Shown here in pieces: positions 14,104 through 20,546 of a stretch of 20,546 nt of DNA. Below the pieces are notes generated by a model. The model saw only the letters and a program-made list of their open reading frames with translations, was not told where the DNA came from and made no database searches. Source of the DNA: CAZZIZ01 sp964654535 (GTDB taxonomy: Bacteria; Bacteroidota; Bacteroidia; Chitinophagales; UBA2359); the NCBI GenBank assembly GCA_964654535.1, contig CAZZIZ010000041.1, positions 1-20,546 on the forward strand, read 5' to 3'. Within the stretch, counting starts at the first letter, position 1. Each line of letters starts with the position of its first letter. The translations under genes were made by a program, and so were the position numbers.

Positions 14104-15165
14104 CTATTTCTTGCGCTTAGATGTTTTCTTTTTCTTCGCAGGCGCTTTTTTGCCTTTAACCGTATCGATAATTGTACCGGCCACTTTATACGGATCAGCG
14201 TTTGAAGCTGGACGGCGGTCTTCTAACCAACCTTTCCACTTGTTCTCTACTGTCGCAATCGGGATTCTAATAGATGCACCACGATCAGAAACACCATAAG
14301 AGAATTTATGAATTGATTGAGTCTCGTGCTCACCAGTTAGACGCTCTTCATTGTGTGCTCCGTAATTTTCGAATGCTGCTTTAATTCTGTCTTTCGGACG
14401 GAATTTTTCGCAGATATCGTCATACACTTTTTTCTTTCCTGCAGTACGCAATTTGGTATTTGAGAAATTAGCGTGCATTCCTGAACCGTTCCAATCTCCT
14501 GAAACAGGTTTCGGGTGAAGATTTACACGAACGCCATATTTTTCAGCAACTTTTTCTAACAAGTAACGTGCAGCCCATAACTGGTCGCCCGCTTCTTTTG
14601 CTCCTTTGGCAAATACTTGGTATTCCCATTGGCCTTTCATTACCTCTGCATTGATTCCTTCAATATTGATTTCTGCATCGATGCAGTAGTCCATGTGTTC
14701 TTCTACAATTTCACGTCCCACTGCATACTCAGCTCCTACTGAACAGTAGTAAGGTCCTTGAGGTGCTGGGTAGTATCCAGCAGCCGGGAAGCCTAATGGT
14801 GAGTGATGTTCGATGTCCCAAAAAACATATTCTTGCTCAAACCCAAACCAGAAGTCTTTGTCGTCGTCGTTAATTTTTGCTCTTCCATTGGAAGGGTGTG
14901 GTGTACCATCTGAGTTAAGAACCTCACAAATAACTAGTGAACCGCCTCTACGCGATGGGTCTTTAAAAACTCTTACTGGTTTCAACAAACAGTCTGAAGA
15001 TCCACCTTTCGCTTGCTTAGTCGAGGAGCCGTCGAATGACCACATAGGGCAATCTTTAACTTTTCCTTTGAACTTTTTGGTATCTACGATCTTGGTTTTG
15101 CTACGCATTTGTTGCGTAGGCTCGTTTCCATCTAGCCAGATGTATTCGAGTTTGTGCTTGGCCAT
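14104..15165 (-). CDS. glnA: Glutamine synthetase, class II (beta-grasp) with Lys-rich tail
   Basis: This enzyme makes glutamine from glutamate, ammonia and ATP in the cytosol. It is the short, eukaryote-like class II form (glnII type), 353 residues from the chosen start. Visible motifs are WSFDGSST (42-49), the metal-site GFEQEY (108-113), NGSGMHANFS (226-235), NEERLTGEHET (272-282), RGASIRIP (295-302) and LEDRRPASNADPY (314-326). The ATG at 15163-15165 (MAKHKLEYIW) matches family N-termini; the frame stays open to an ATG at 15204, but that codon falls inside the predicted promoter, so the longer form is unlikely. The last 17 or so residues (337-353, Lys-rich with Ala and Pro) exceed the usual end of the family. 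The gene is monocistronic, with its own promoter and terminator. No PII or ammonium transporter gene is adjacent. Confidence 0.95.
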   Translation of the reverse strand: MAKHKLEYIWLDGNEPTQQMRSKTKIVDTKKFKGKVKDCPMWSFDGSSTKQAKGGSSDCLLKPVRVFKDPSRRGGSLVICEVLNSDGTPHPSNGRAKINDDDKDFWFGFEQEYVFWDIEHHSPLGFPAAGYYPAPQGPYYCSVGAEYAVGREIVEEHMDYCIDAEINIEGINAEVMKGQWEYQVFAKGAKEAGDQLWAARYLLEKVAEKYGVRVNLHPKPVSGDWNGSGMHANFSNTKLRTAGKKKVYDDICEKFRPKDRIKAAFENYGAHNEERLTGEHETQSIHKFSYGVSDRGASIRIPIATVENKWKGWLEDRRPASNADPYKVAGTIIDTVKGKKAPAKKKKTSKRKK

Positions 15166-15201
15166 AAATAAACTTGATGATTTAGAGTGAAATAATGCGC
15201 G

Positions 15202-15234
15202 CAAATGTAATTCTCAAAGTGCAATCAAGTGCAA
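15202..15234 (-). promoter_or_regulatory. Bacteroidota-type promoter of glnA
   Basis: On the minus strand a perfect -7 element TACATTTG (15202-15209; consensus TAnnTTTG) is preceded by TTG (15232-15234) at 22 nt, with another TTG (15226-15228) at 16 nt. Transcription would start near 15195, giving a leader of about 30 nt before the ATG at 15165. This supports the shorter glutamine synthetase start. Confidence 0.65.
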
Positions 15235-15388
15235 AAGGAAGACACAATTTTTACCTTTATTTTATAGTTGAAGTTCATGTGTAAAAGTGAGTGGGCTTTT
15301 GTTAACTACATTGGCCTAACGACCATTAATTAGGTTGGCTGTTCAAGATCCTCCGTCTCATCGCTGATGAGCAATTTGTATCTTTAGG

Positions 15389-15410
15389 ATGACAAAACAA
15401 TAGTTGTCAT
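15389..15410. promoter_or_regulatory. Inverted repeat upstream of the PorE-like gene
   Basis: Arms ATGACAA (15389-15395) and TTGTCAT (15404-15410) are perfect complements around an 8-nt spacer. There is no following T-run, so it fits an operator better than a terminator. It is about 80 nt upstream of the ATG at 15492. Confidence 0.35.
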
Positions 15411-15491
15411 GCCAATTAAAAATACATGCAATGTGTTGCTTGAAGGATTTGACAATTTAAAATAACTATTTAGGCTTTTAGGCTGATTATT

Positions 15492-17570
15492 ATGCCTCGA
15501 TTTTTTGCTTTCTACATTCTTGTTTTCATTTTGACTTGTACGTCTTGTGCATCGCTGGATAAGTTGTTTGTCACCGAAGACCCTGATTCCGCTTTCGATA
15601 ACAAGGAGTATGCGGTTGCAGCTGCTCTCTACACCGAGGAATATGATCAAATAGATAATCTGATTGATCAAGCGAAACTAGCTTTCAAGATTGGTGAGTG
15701 CCATCGCCTTGCCAATAACACAAATCAAGCGGAAAGCTGGTATGAGAAGTCATTACAATACTATAGTGAACCAGAGGTTTTTTACAAGTACGGCTTGATG
15801 CAAAAGAGCAACGAAAAATACGAACAGGCCGTTCGGACTTTCAAAGAATATGCTCGCTCAAATCCCTTGGATCGTGCTAACGCTACTCGTCAAATTCGTT
15901 CTTGCCAAACGGCTCTTGAATGGAAAGCCGAACCAACCGATTTTGAGATTTTCAACTTATCAGAAATAAACTCGCCGGCCTCTGATTACGGGCCTATACT
16001 TTTAGGAGATCAATTGGTCTTTACATCTGCGCGTTCTAGCGCCACGGGTGAAGGTCTATATGGTTGGACTGGTGAAAAGCACTCCGATATTTTTGTGGCA
16101 GATAAAGTTGGTGAAAGTGGCTATGGTCATGTGCGCGCCTTTTCAGAATTGTTGAACACTCCATACAATGAAGGCGCCTTATCCTTTAATAGGGAGATGG
16201 ATGAAGTCTACTTTACACGCTGTGGTAGCCCGAAGGATGAAAGCAAAAAGGACGAACAAGAGAGTGACGATTTTTGCGGAATCTACTTTGCTTCCTTAGA
16301 TGAGGTCTCTGGGGAGTGGAACGAACCAGAGTTACTGGACTTGTTCGAGTCGGACAGTATTAATGTTGGTCATCCGAGTATATCACCTGATGGTAAATAC
16401 TTGTTTCTCTCAGCAGATGCTCCTGGTGGATTAGGCGACAAAGACATTTATGTCAGCGAGAAGAAGCTGCTCGGTTGGTCTTATCCAAAAAACCTGGGGC
16501 CGGCAGTAAATACCTCTAGCTACGAAGGCTTTCCCTATATGCACGTTGATGGCAAATTGTACTTCGCTTCGAGCGGGCACTTAGGGATGGGTGGACTCGA
16601 TGTGTTTTCTTCTGAAATAGATGGCAATCGCTGGGGGAAGGTCGAGAATTTGAAATACCCAATCAATTCAGCAGGAGACGATCTAGGAATAATTTTTCAA
16701 ACTTCGATTGCTCCAGAGCTGGTCGATTCTATAGAGTCTATCGGCTTCGTGGCTTCATCGAGAATGGGAGGTCAGGGAAATGACGACATCTATAAGTTTG
16801 TTTTGAACTATCCAGTCGAAGAGCCGGAGCCAGAACCTGAGCCGGAAGTAGTGGAGGTTATCGAGCCTGAGCCAATTATTTTATTGGTAGGAACGGTTTC
16901 TGGAAAGCAATACGAAGATGCCAATGATCCTAAGAGCAGCTATCTCGGTAACGAGCGTTTGCCTGATGCGGTAGTAGAGGTTTTGGGTCTAAATGCAGAA
17001 AGTACATTCGTAGAAAGAATAATCGCCAATGGTCAAGGAAGTTTTGAATTGGTGATTGAGCCGAACTCGGAGCTAAAGGTAAGTGGCTCAAAAGTTGAGT
17101 TTTTCAGCGCTTCGAAAAACGTGAATACATTTGAACCTAGTGCAAAAGACACGACGATCATAAATGTTGACCTCGTCCTAGATAGAATCTTTAAGGAAAG
17201 AGAAATTGTCTTGGACAATATCTATTACGATTTGGCCAGTGCTGAAATTCGTGAGGATGCTAAGCCTGTTTTGGATAAGCTTGCGCTTTTATTGCAAGAC
17301 AATCCCAATATTCAAATCGAGCTTGGTGCTCATACTGACTCAAGAGGGCAGGATAGGTATAATCAAGAGCTTTCTGCACAAAGAGCTCAATCGGTTGTGA
17401 ATTACGTAGCCAAGCGTGGAGTAGCGCCGCAGCGAATGCGCTCTAGAGGCTATGGAGAGAGTGCATTGGTAAATGATTGCGCAGATGGTGTTAATTGCTC
17501 AGAAGAAGAACACCAAGTCAATAGACGTACAACTTTTAAAGTAATTTCGGATTCATTTAGATCAAGATAA
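15492..17570 (+). CDS. PorE-like OmpA-family lipoprotein (TPR, beta-propeller, CRD, OmpA)
   Basis: This 692-residue lipoprotein has lipobox LTCTSC (C19). TPR-like helices span about 30-145 and a PD40/WD40-like beta-propeller about 150-437 (blades such as HPSISPDGKYLFLSAD, DKDIYVS and GLDVFSS). A Glu-Pro linker (443-461), a carboxypeptidase-regulatory-like domain (about 464-545) and a C-terminal OmpA domain (570-685) follow. The OmpA domain keeps the peptidoglycan-binding D616 in HTDSRG and R631 in SAQRAQS, plus NRR at 677-679. Order and length match PorE of Porphyromonas gingivalis, a lipoprotein tying the type IX secretion system to peptidoglycan; paralogues with the same layout are common in Bacteroidota, so the exact PorE role is an inference. 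It is the first gene of a cluster: purM starts 2 nt after its stop. The ATG at 15492 places the lipobox correctly. Confidence 0.85.
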   Translation: MPRFFAFYILVFILTCTSCASLDKLFVTEDPDSAFDNKEYAVAAALYTEEYDQIDNLIDQAKLAFKIGECHRLANNTNQAESWYEKSLQYYSEPEVFYKYGLMQKSNEKYEQAVRTFKEYARSNPLDRANATRQIRSCQTALEWKAEPTDFEIFNLSEINSPASDYGPILLGDQLVFTSARSSATGEGLYGWTGEKHSDIFVADKVGESGYGHVRAFSELLNTPYNEGALSFNREMDEVYFTRCGSPKDESKKDEQESDDFCGIYFASLDEVSGEWNEPELLDLFESDSINVGHPSISPDGKYLFLSADAPGGLGDKDIYVSEKKLLGWSYPKNLGPAVNTSSYEGFPYMHVDGKLYFASSGHLGMGGLDVFSSEIDGNRWGKVENLKYPINSAGDDLGIIFQTSIAPELVDSIESIGFVASSRMGGQGNDDIYKFVLNYPVEEPEPEPEPEVVEVIEPEPIILLVGTVSGKQYEDANDPKSSYLGNERLPDAVVEVLGLNAESTFVERIIANGQGSFELVIEPNSELKVSGSKVEFFSASKNVNTFEPSAKDTTIINVDLVLDRIFKEREIVLDNIYYDLASAEIREDAKPVLDKLALLLQDNPNIQIELGAHTDSRGQDRYNQELSAQRAQSVVNYVAKRGVAPQRMRSRGYGESALVNDCADGVNCSEEEHQVNRRTTFKVISDSFRSR

Positions 17571-17572
17571 TT

Positions 17573-18739
17573 ATGCCCATGTCCATCTACGAAGCTCGCG
17601 GAGTATCAGCAGGAAAAGAAGAAGTTCACGCTGCAATTAAGCACCTAGACAAAGGACTATTTCCAAAAGCCTTTTGTAAGATCCTCCCTGACTTTGTTGG
17701 GAAGGACGACAATTGGTGTAACATAATGCACGCCGATACTGCTGGGACTAAAACCTCATTAGCTTATATGTACTGGAAAGAGACTGGTGATGTCTCTGTA
17801 TGGAAAGGCATTGTGCAGGACGCTATAGTTATGAATCTCGACGATATGGCTTGTGTCGGATGTGTGGACAATATTATACTCAGTAGTACCATAGGTCGTA
17901 ACAAAAGCGTCATTACTGGGGAAGTCATAAAAACCATTATCGAAGGCTGCTCGGAGTTTCTAGACAAGCTAAAGAGCTACGGCGTAAATGTGGAACTAGC
18001 TGGTGGCGAAACTGCTGACGTTGGAGATATAGTGCGCACGATAGATGTGGGTTATACCGCATTTGCACGAATGAAAAGAGAGGACTTAGTTGTAAATCGT
18101 ATCGAAGGTGGTGAAGCCATCGTAGGTGTAGCTTCTTACGGTCAGGCACAATACGAAGATGCTTACAATAGCGGTATAGGCAGCAACGGTCTGACCAGCG
18201 CTCGCCACGATGTTTTGAATAAGGACATGGGTTTCAAATACCCAGAATGTGTTGATCCAAACTTACCGGAAGAAGTTATTTTTTGTGGATCGAAATCGAT
18301 TACCGACAAGAGTGGTATCAGCGACTATAACGTTTCTGAACTTTTGCTTTCGCCAACTAGAACCTACTTACCTCTCTTAAAGCAGGTCTTAGAAATGTAC
18401 AAGCCGGCAATAAAGGGTATGATTCATTGTACTGGTGGGGCGCAAACAAAGGTGCTGCATTTTGTAGAAAACGTACGTATTGTGAAGAACCATATGCTGC
18501 CAGTTCCTCCAGTGTTCGAATTGATTCAAAAAGAATCGGAGGCCAATTGGAAAGAAATGTATCGCGTCTTTAATATGGGTCACCGCTTAGAGATTTATAC
18601 CGACCAAAAAACAGCTGATGGAATTGTTGCGCTAGCGCGTTCTATGCAAATGGACGCTCAGATTATTGGCTACACTGAACCAGCGCAAAGCGCCTTCGTA
18701 GAAATAGAAAGTACAAAGGGTCATTTCACTTATCAATAA
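17573..18739 (+). CDS. purM: Phosphoribosylformylglycinamidine cyclo-ligase (AIR synthase), Bacteroidota type
   Basis: This enzyme closes the imidazole ring in purine synthesis, converting FGAM and ATP to AIR. The protein has 388 residues, longer than the roughly 345 of the E. coli enzyme and typical of the divergent Bacteroidota form. Visible motifs are HADTAGTKTSLAYMYWKETGD (start 53; ATP and substrate loop), VMNLDDMACVGCVDN (86-100), LAGGETADVGD (142-152), GSNGLTSARHDV (203-214), LLSPTRTY, and a Gly-rich C-terminal segment, CTGGAQTKVLHF. The first ATG (17573) is 2 nt after the preceding stop. A second ATG at 17579 gives the more usual N-terminus (MSIYEARGVSAGKE), so either start is possible. 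The coupling to an envelope lipoprotein gene is probably transcriptional convenience. Confidence 0.93.
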   Translation: MPMSIYEARGVSAGKEEVHAAIKHLDKGLFPKAFCKILPDFVGKDDNWCNIMHADTAGTKTSLAYMYWKETGDVSVWKGIVQDAIVMNLDDMACVGCVDNIILSSTIGRNKSVITGEVIKTIIEGCSEFLDKLKSYGVNVELAGGETADVGDIVRTIDVGYTAFARMKREDLVVNRIEGGEAIVGVASYGQAQYEDAYNSGIGSNGLTSARHDVLNKDMGFKYPECVDPNLPEEVIFCGSKSITDKSGISDYNVSELLLSPTRTYLPLLKQVLEMYKPAIKGMIHCTGGAQTKVLHFVENVRIVKNHMLPVPPVFELIQKESEANWKEMYRVFNMGHRLEIYTDQKTADGIVALARSMQMDAQIIGYTEPAQSAFVEIESTKGHFTYQ

Positions 18740-18745
18740 ACAGCA

Positions 18746-18967
18746 TTGAAGAAACTTTACCTATTAGCCCTTGTTTTTGCGGCACTTGCATTTACAGGAT
18801 GTGAAACCTGCTCAGACTGCAGCTACACCTTTACCAATACCGATGGCGAGGAGGAAACGGTTAGCGATGACTTCTGTTCGGAAGATTCTGATGAGGTCTC
18901 AGCTTTTGAAGCCTCGTTCGAATTAGACGCTGTAGCTGCTGGAACCACAGCCACCTGCACTCGCTAG
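18746..18967 (+). CDS. Small Cys-rich lipoprotein
   Basis: This 73-residue protein has a clear type II signal peptide (MKKLYLLALVFAALAFTGC). C19 is the lipidated residue, and four further cysteines (C22, C25, C44, C71) remain in the mature part. The spacing C19-x2-C22-x2-C25 is notable. The mature protein is acidic. The start codon appears to be TTG at 18746, since no ATG lies in frame before the signal peptide. It is 6 nt downstream of purM and likely in the same transcript. The function is unknown; two disulfides or a metal site in the periplasm are possible. Confidence 0.75.
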   Translation: MKKLYLLALVFAALAFTGCETCSDCSYTFTNTDGEEETVSDDFCSEDSDEVSAFEASFELDAVAAGTTATCTR

Positions 18968-19002
18968 ATTGTTGAAAAAAAAGCCTTCCATTTTGTAGTC
19001 AG

Positions 19003-19017
19003 AAAAGCATCGCTTTT
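19003..19017 (+). terminator. Weak hairpin after the small lipoprotein gene
   Basis: Arms AAAAGC (19003-19008) and GCTTTT (19012-19017) flank a 3-nt loop, with one more T following. It is the only hairpin between the small lipoprotein gene and dnaE. It is short and A/T-based, so it may not end transcription; dnaE could be partly read through from the PorE-like cluster. Confidence 0.3.
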
Positions 19018-19071
19018 TGGTACTTTTAATTCCCCTCTCCAATTTATTCTGAACTCAACAAGACCAATTTA

Positions 19072-20546
19072 ATGCGCGAATGCTGCCACTTACATGCCCA
19101 CACTCAATATTCACTTTTAGACGGGGCATCAGGTATAGCGCAATCGGTAGCTAAAATTAAAAACGATGGTGGCAAAGCGCTCGCCATTACCGATCACGGA
19201 AACATGTTCGGGGCACTCAAGTTTTTTATGGAGTGCAACAAACAAGGAATTAAACCCATTATTGGTTGCGAAACTTATGTTGTAGAAGATCGCTTTCAAC
19301 GCGAGTTCAAAGCGGGTAGGAAAGACCGCAGATATCACCAGTTATTGCTCGCGAAAAATGCAATTGGCTATCAAAACTTGCTCAAACTTTGTTCACTTGG
19401 ATTTATTGAAGGACGTTACCGTGGTTATCCGCGTATTGACCTTGAACTCATAAAAAAATATAGCGAAGGTTTGATCGCCACAACTTGTTGCATTGGTGCT
19501 CAAGTGCCACAAACAATACTGAACAAAGGACTAGAAGAAGGGGAGAAGGTTTTTAAAATGTACCTCGATATTTTTGAGGATGATTACTACGTAGAAATTC
19601 AACGTCACGGCATTCAGAATGTAGAAGACGATAATAGAAACCCCACCAAGTATTCGCAAGAAGACCTCAATCAAATTTTGTTGGGTTGGGCGAAAAAATA
19701 CGGGGTGAGCGTTATCGCTACGAACGATAGTCACTATGTAGAAGAAGACGATGCTAGTGCACACGATATTCTTTTATGTCTGCAAACCAAAGCTGACTTC
19801 GACACACCTAACCGTTTCCGTTTTCCAAACGATCAGTTCTACTTAAAAAGCCAAGAAGAAATGTCAGCGCTTTTTAAGGATGTTCCCTTTGCCCTCGACA
19901 ATACCATGGAAATCATGGAAAAGGTCGAAAAGCTCGAACTAACCCGAGACGTTTTGATGCCGAATTTTACGGTGCCATCGCAATTCAAAAACCAACGTGA
20001 GTACTTACGTCATATGGCTTTCTCTGGTGCGAAGGATAAATACGAAAGTATAACCGCCGAAGTAGAAGATCGTTTGAACACTGAGTTGAAAATCATTGAC
20101 GATATGGGTTTCAATGGTTACTTCTTAATTGTACAAGACTTCATCCAAGCCGCAAAAGATATGGGTGTCTTCGTGGGGCCAGGTCGTGGGTCAGGAGCGG
20201 GGTCTGCAGTGGCTTTTACTACAGGTATTACCAATGTCGAACCAATAAAGTACAATCTACTCTTCGAGCGTTTCCTAAATCCAGAACGTGTGTCAATGCC
20301 CGATTTCGATATCGACTTCGATGATGAAGGCAGACAAAGTGTAATAGACTATGTGGTCGACAAATACGGCAGAGAACAAGTAGCCCAAATAGTTACCTAC
20401 GGAACTATGGGCGCCAAAACGGCTATACGTGATGTAGGGCGGGTTATGAAAGTTCCGCTGCACGATGTAAACCGCATCGCCAAACTCGTACCAGACCGAC
20501 CGGGCACAGATTTTAAAGCAGCCTTTGATCAAGAGCCAGAGTTAAA
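19072..20546 (+). CDS. dnaE: DNA polymerase III alpha subunit, 5' part
   Basis: This is the replicative polymerase, C-family. The frame is open from ATG at 19072 to the window edge (491 codons plus 2 nt), so the gene is cut by the window and not truncated itself. The N-terminal PHP domain starts at once: HLHAHTQYSLLDG with H6, H8 and H10, then D41-H42 in ITDHGN and a later NDSHYV. The polymerase core shows FVGPGRGSGAGSA (from 367) and the catalytic aspartates D411 and D413 in MPDFDIDFDDEGR. Unlike E. coli DnaE, whose PHP domain has lost metal ligands, this one keeps them, so a built-in metal-dependent proofreading exonuclease is plausible. No N-terminal exonuclease domain is fused in this frame. 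Confidence 0.95.
   Translation, partial: MRECCHLHAHTQYSLLDGASGIAQSVAKIKNDGGKALAITDHGNMFGALKFFMECNKQGIKPIIGCETYVVEDRFQREFKAGRKDRRYHQLLLAKNAIGYQNLLKLCSLGFIEGRYRGYPRIDLELIKKYSEGLIATTCCIGAQVPQTILNKGLEEGEKVFKMYLDIFEDDYYVEIQRHGIQNVEDDNRNPTKYSQEDLNQILLGWAKKYGVSVIATNDSHYVEEDDASAHDILLCLQTKADFDTPNRFRFPNDQFYLKSQEEMSALFKDVPFALDNTMEIMEKVEKLELTRDVLMPNFTVPSQFKNQREYLRHMAFSGAKDKYESITAEVEDRLNTELKIIDDMGFNGYFLIVQDFIQAAKDMGVFVGPGRGSGAGSAVAFTTGITNVEPIKYNLLFERFLNPERVSMPDFDIDFDDEGRQSVIDYVVDKYGREQVAQIVTYGTMGAKTAIRDVGRVMKVPLHDVNRIAKLVPDRPGTDFKAAFDQEPEL

Larger units (their letters stand above)
15166..15491. other. Divergent intergenic region between glnA and the PorE-like gene
   Basis: This 326-nt region contains the glutamine synthetase promoter near its left end and an inverted repeat at 15389-15410 near its right end. 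No small ORF or RNA gene was recognised. A promoter for the rightward cluster must be near the right end; TATCTTTA at about 15379 is only a partial TAnnTTTG match. Confidence 0.5.

Noticed and set aside
14813..15190. 125-codon plus-strand frame opposite glutamine synthetase
   Set aside because: It is antisense to a highly conserved enzyme and covers its promoter; no independent support.
953..20546. Possible defence island, toxin-antitoxin pair, prophage or CRISPR array
   Set aside because: No nuclease, helicase, integrase, phage structural gene or regularly spaced repeat-spacer pattern was seen; apart from the dikinase-like gene and lipoproteins the genes are housekeeping.

Overview
The window looks like chromosomal DNA of a member of the Bacteroidota, most likely Flavobacteriales. 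The evidence is a secreted protein ending in a type IX secretion (T9SS) type A sorting domain, a PorE-like TPR/beta-propeller/OmpA lipoprotein, the Bacteroidota form of PurM, class II glutamine synthetase, a DUF6503-type lipoprotein, weak Shine-Dalgarno signals, and a TAnnTTTG-type promoter in front of glutamine synthetase. No rRNA, tRNA, CRISPR array, prophage or intact insertion sequence was recognised.

Layout. Positions 1-952 hold no gene. They carry short palindromes, a 39-nt direct repeat, a four-unit 9-bp minisatellite, one copy (479-640) of a larger structured intergenic repeat, and a terminator for leftward transcription. Positions 953-6428 (minus) are a compact cluster in transcription order smc, a PLP aminotransferase of the methionine/glutamine type, and a nitrilase-superfamily omega-amidase. 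Positions 6429-6947 are a divergent intergenic region with a perfect 22-bp tandem duplication. Positions 6948-10403 (plus) encode a 1151-residue exported protein with a phosphohistidine-type swivelling domain and a PEP-synthase/glucan-water-dikinase-like ATP-grasp domain, followed by adhesion-like modules and a T9SS tail. A strong hairpin separates it from a convergent leftward block: an LRR/EF-hand-like lipoprotein, an exported SAM-dependent methyltransferase with a 45-residue upstream ORF, a DUF6503 lipoprotein, then (after a second copy of the large repeat at 13702-13906) glutamine synthetase. From 15492 rightward come the PorE-like lipoprotein, purM and a small Cys-rich lipoprotein in a tight cluster, then the 5' part of dnaE, which runs off the window.

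How the genes relate. Housekeeping functions (chromosome segregation, replication, nitrogen assimilation, purine synthesis) sit among envelope and secretion genes. The aminotransferase and omega-amidase form a recognisable metabolic pair: transamination with glutamine or methionine, then removal of the toxic alpha-ketoglutaramate. The PorE-like protein belongs to the envelope machinery that could help export the T9SS-tagged dikinase-like protein.

The most unusual item is that exported dikinase-like protein. It keeps the phospho-carrier His and the ATP-site motifs of a normally cytosolic, ATP-dependent enzyme family, but is targeted outside the cell. Next are the exported methyltransferase, the Lys-rich tail on glutamine synthetase and the two structured repeat families. 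All functional statements come from reading motifs; no database search was possible.
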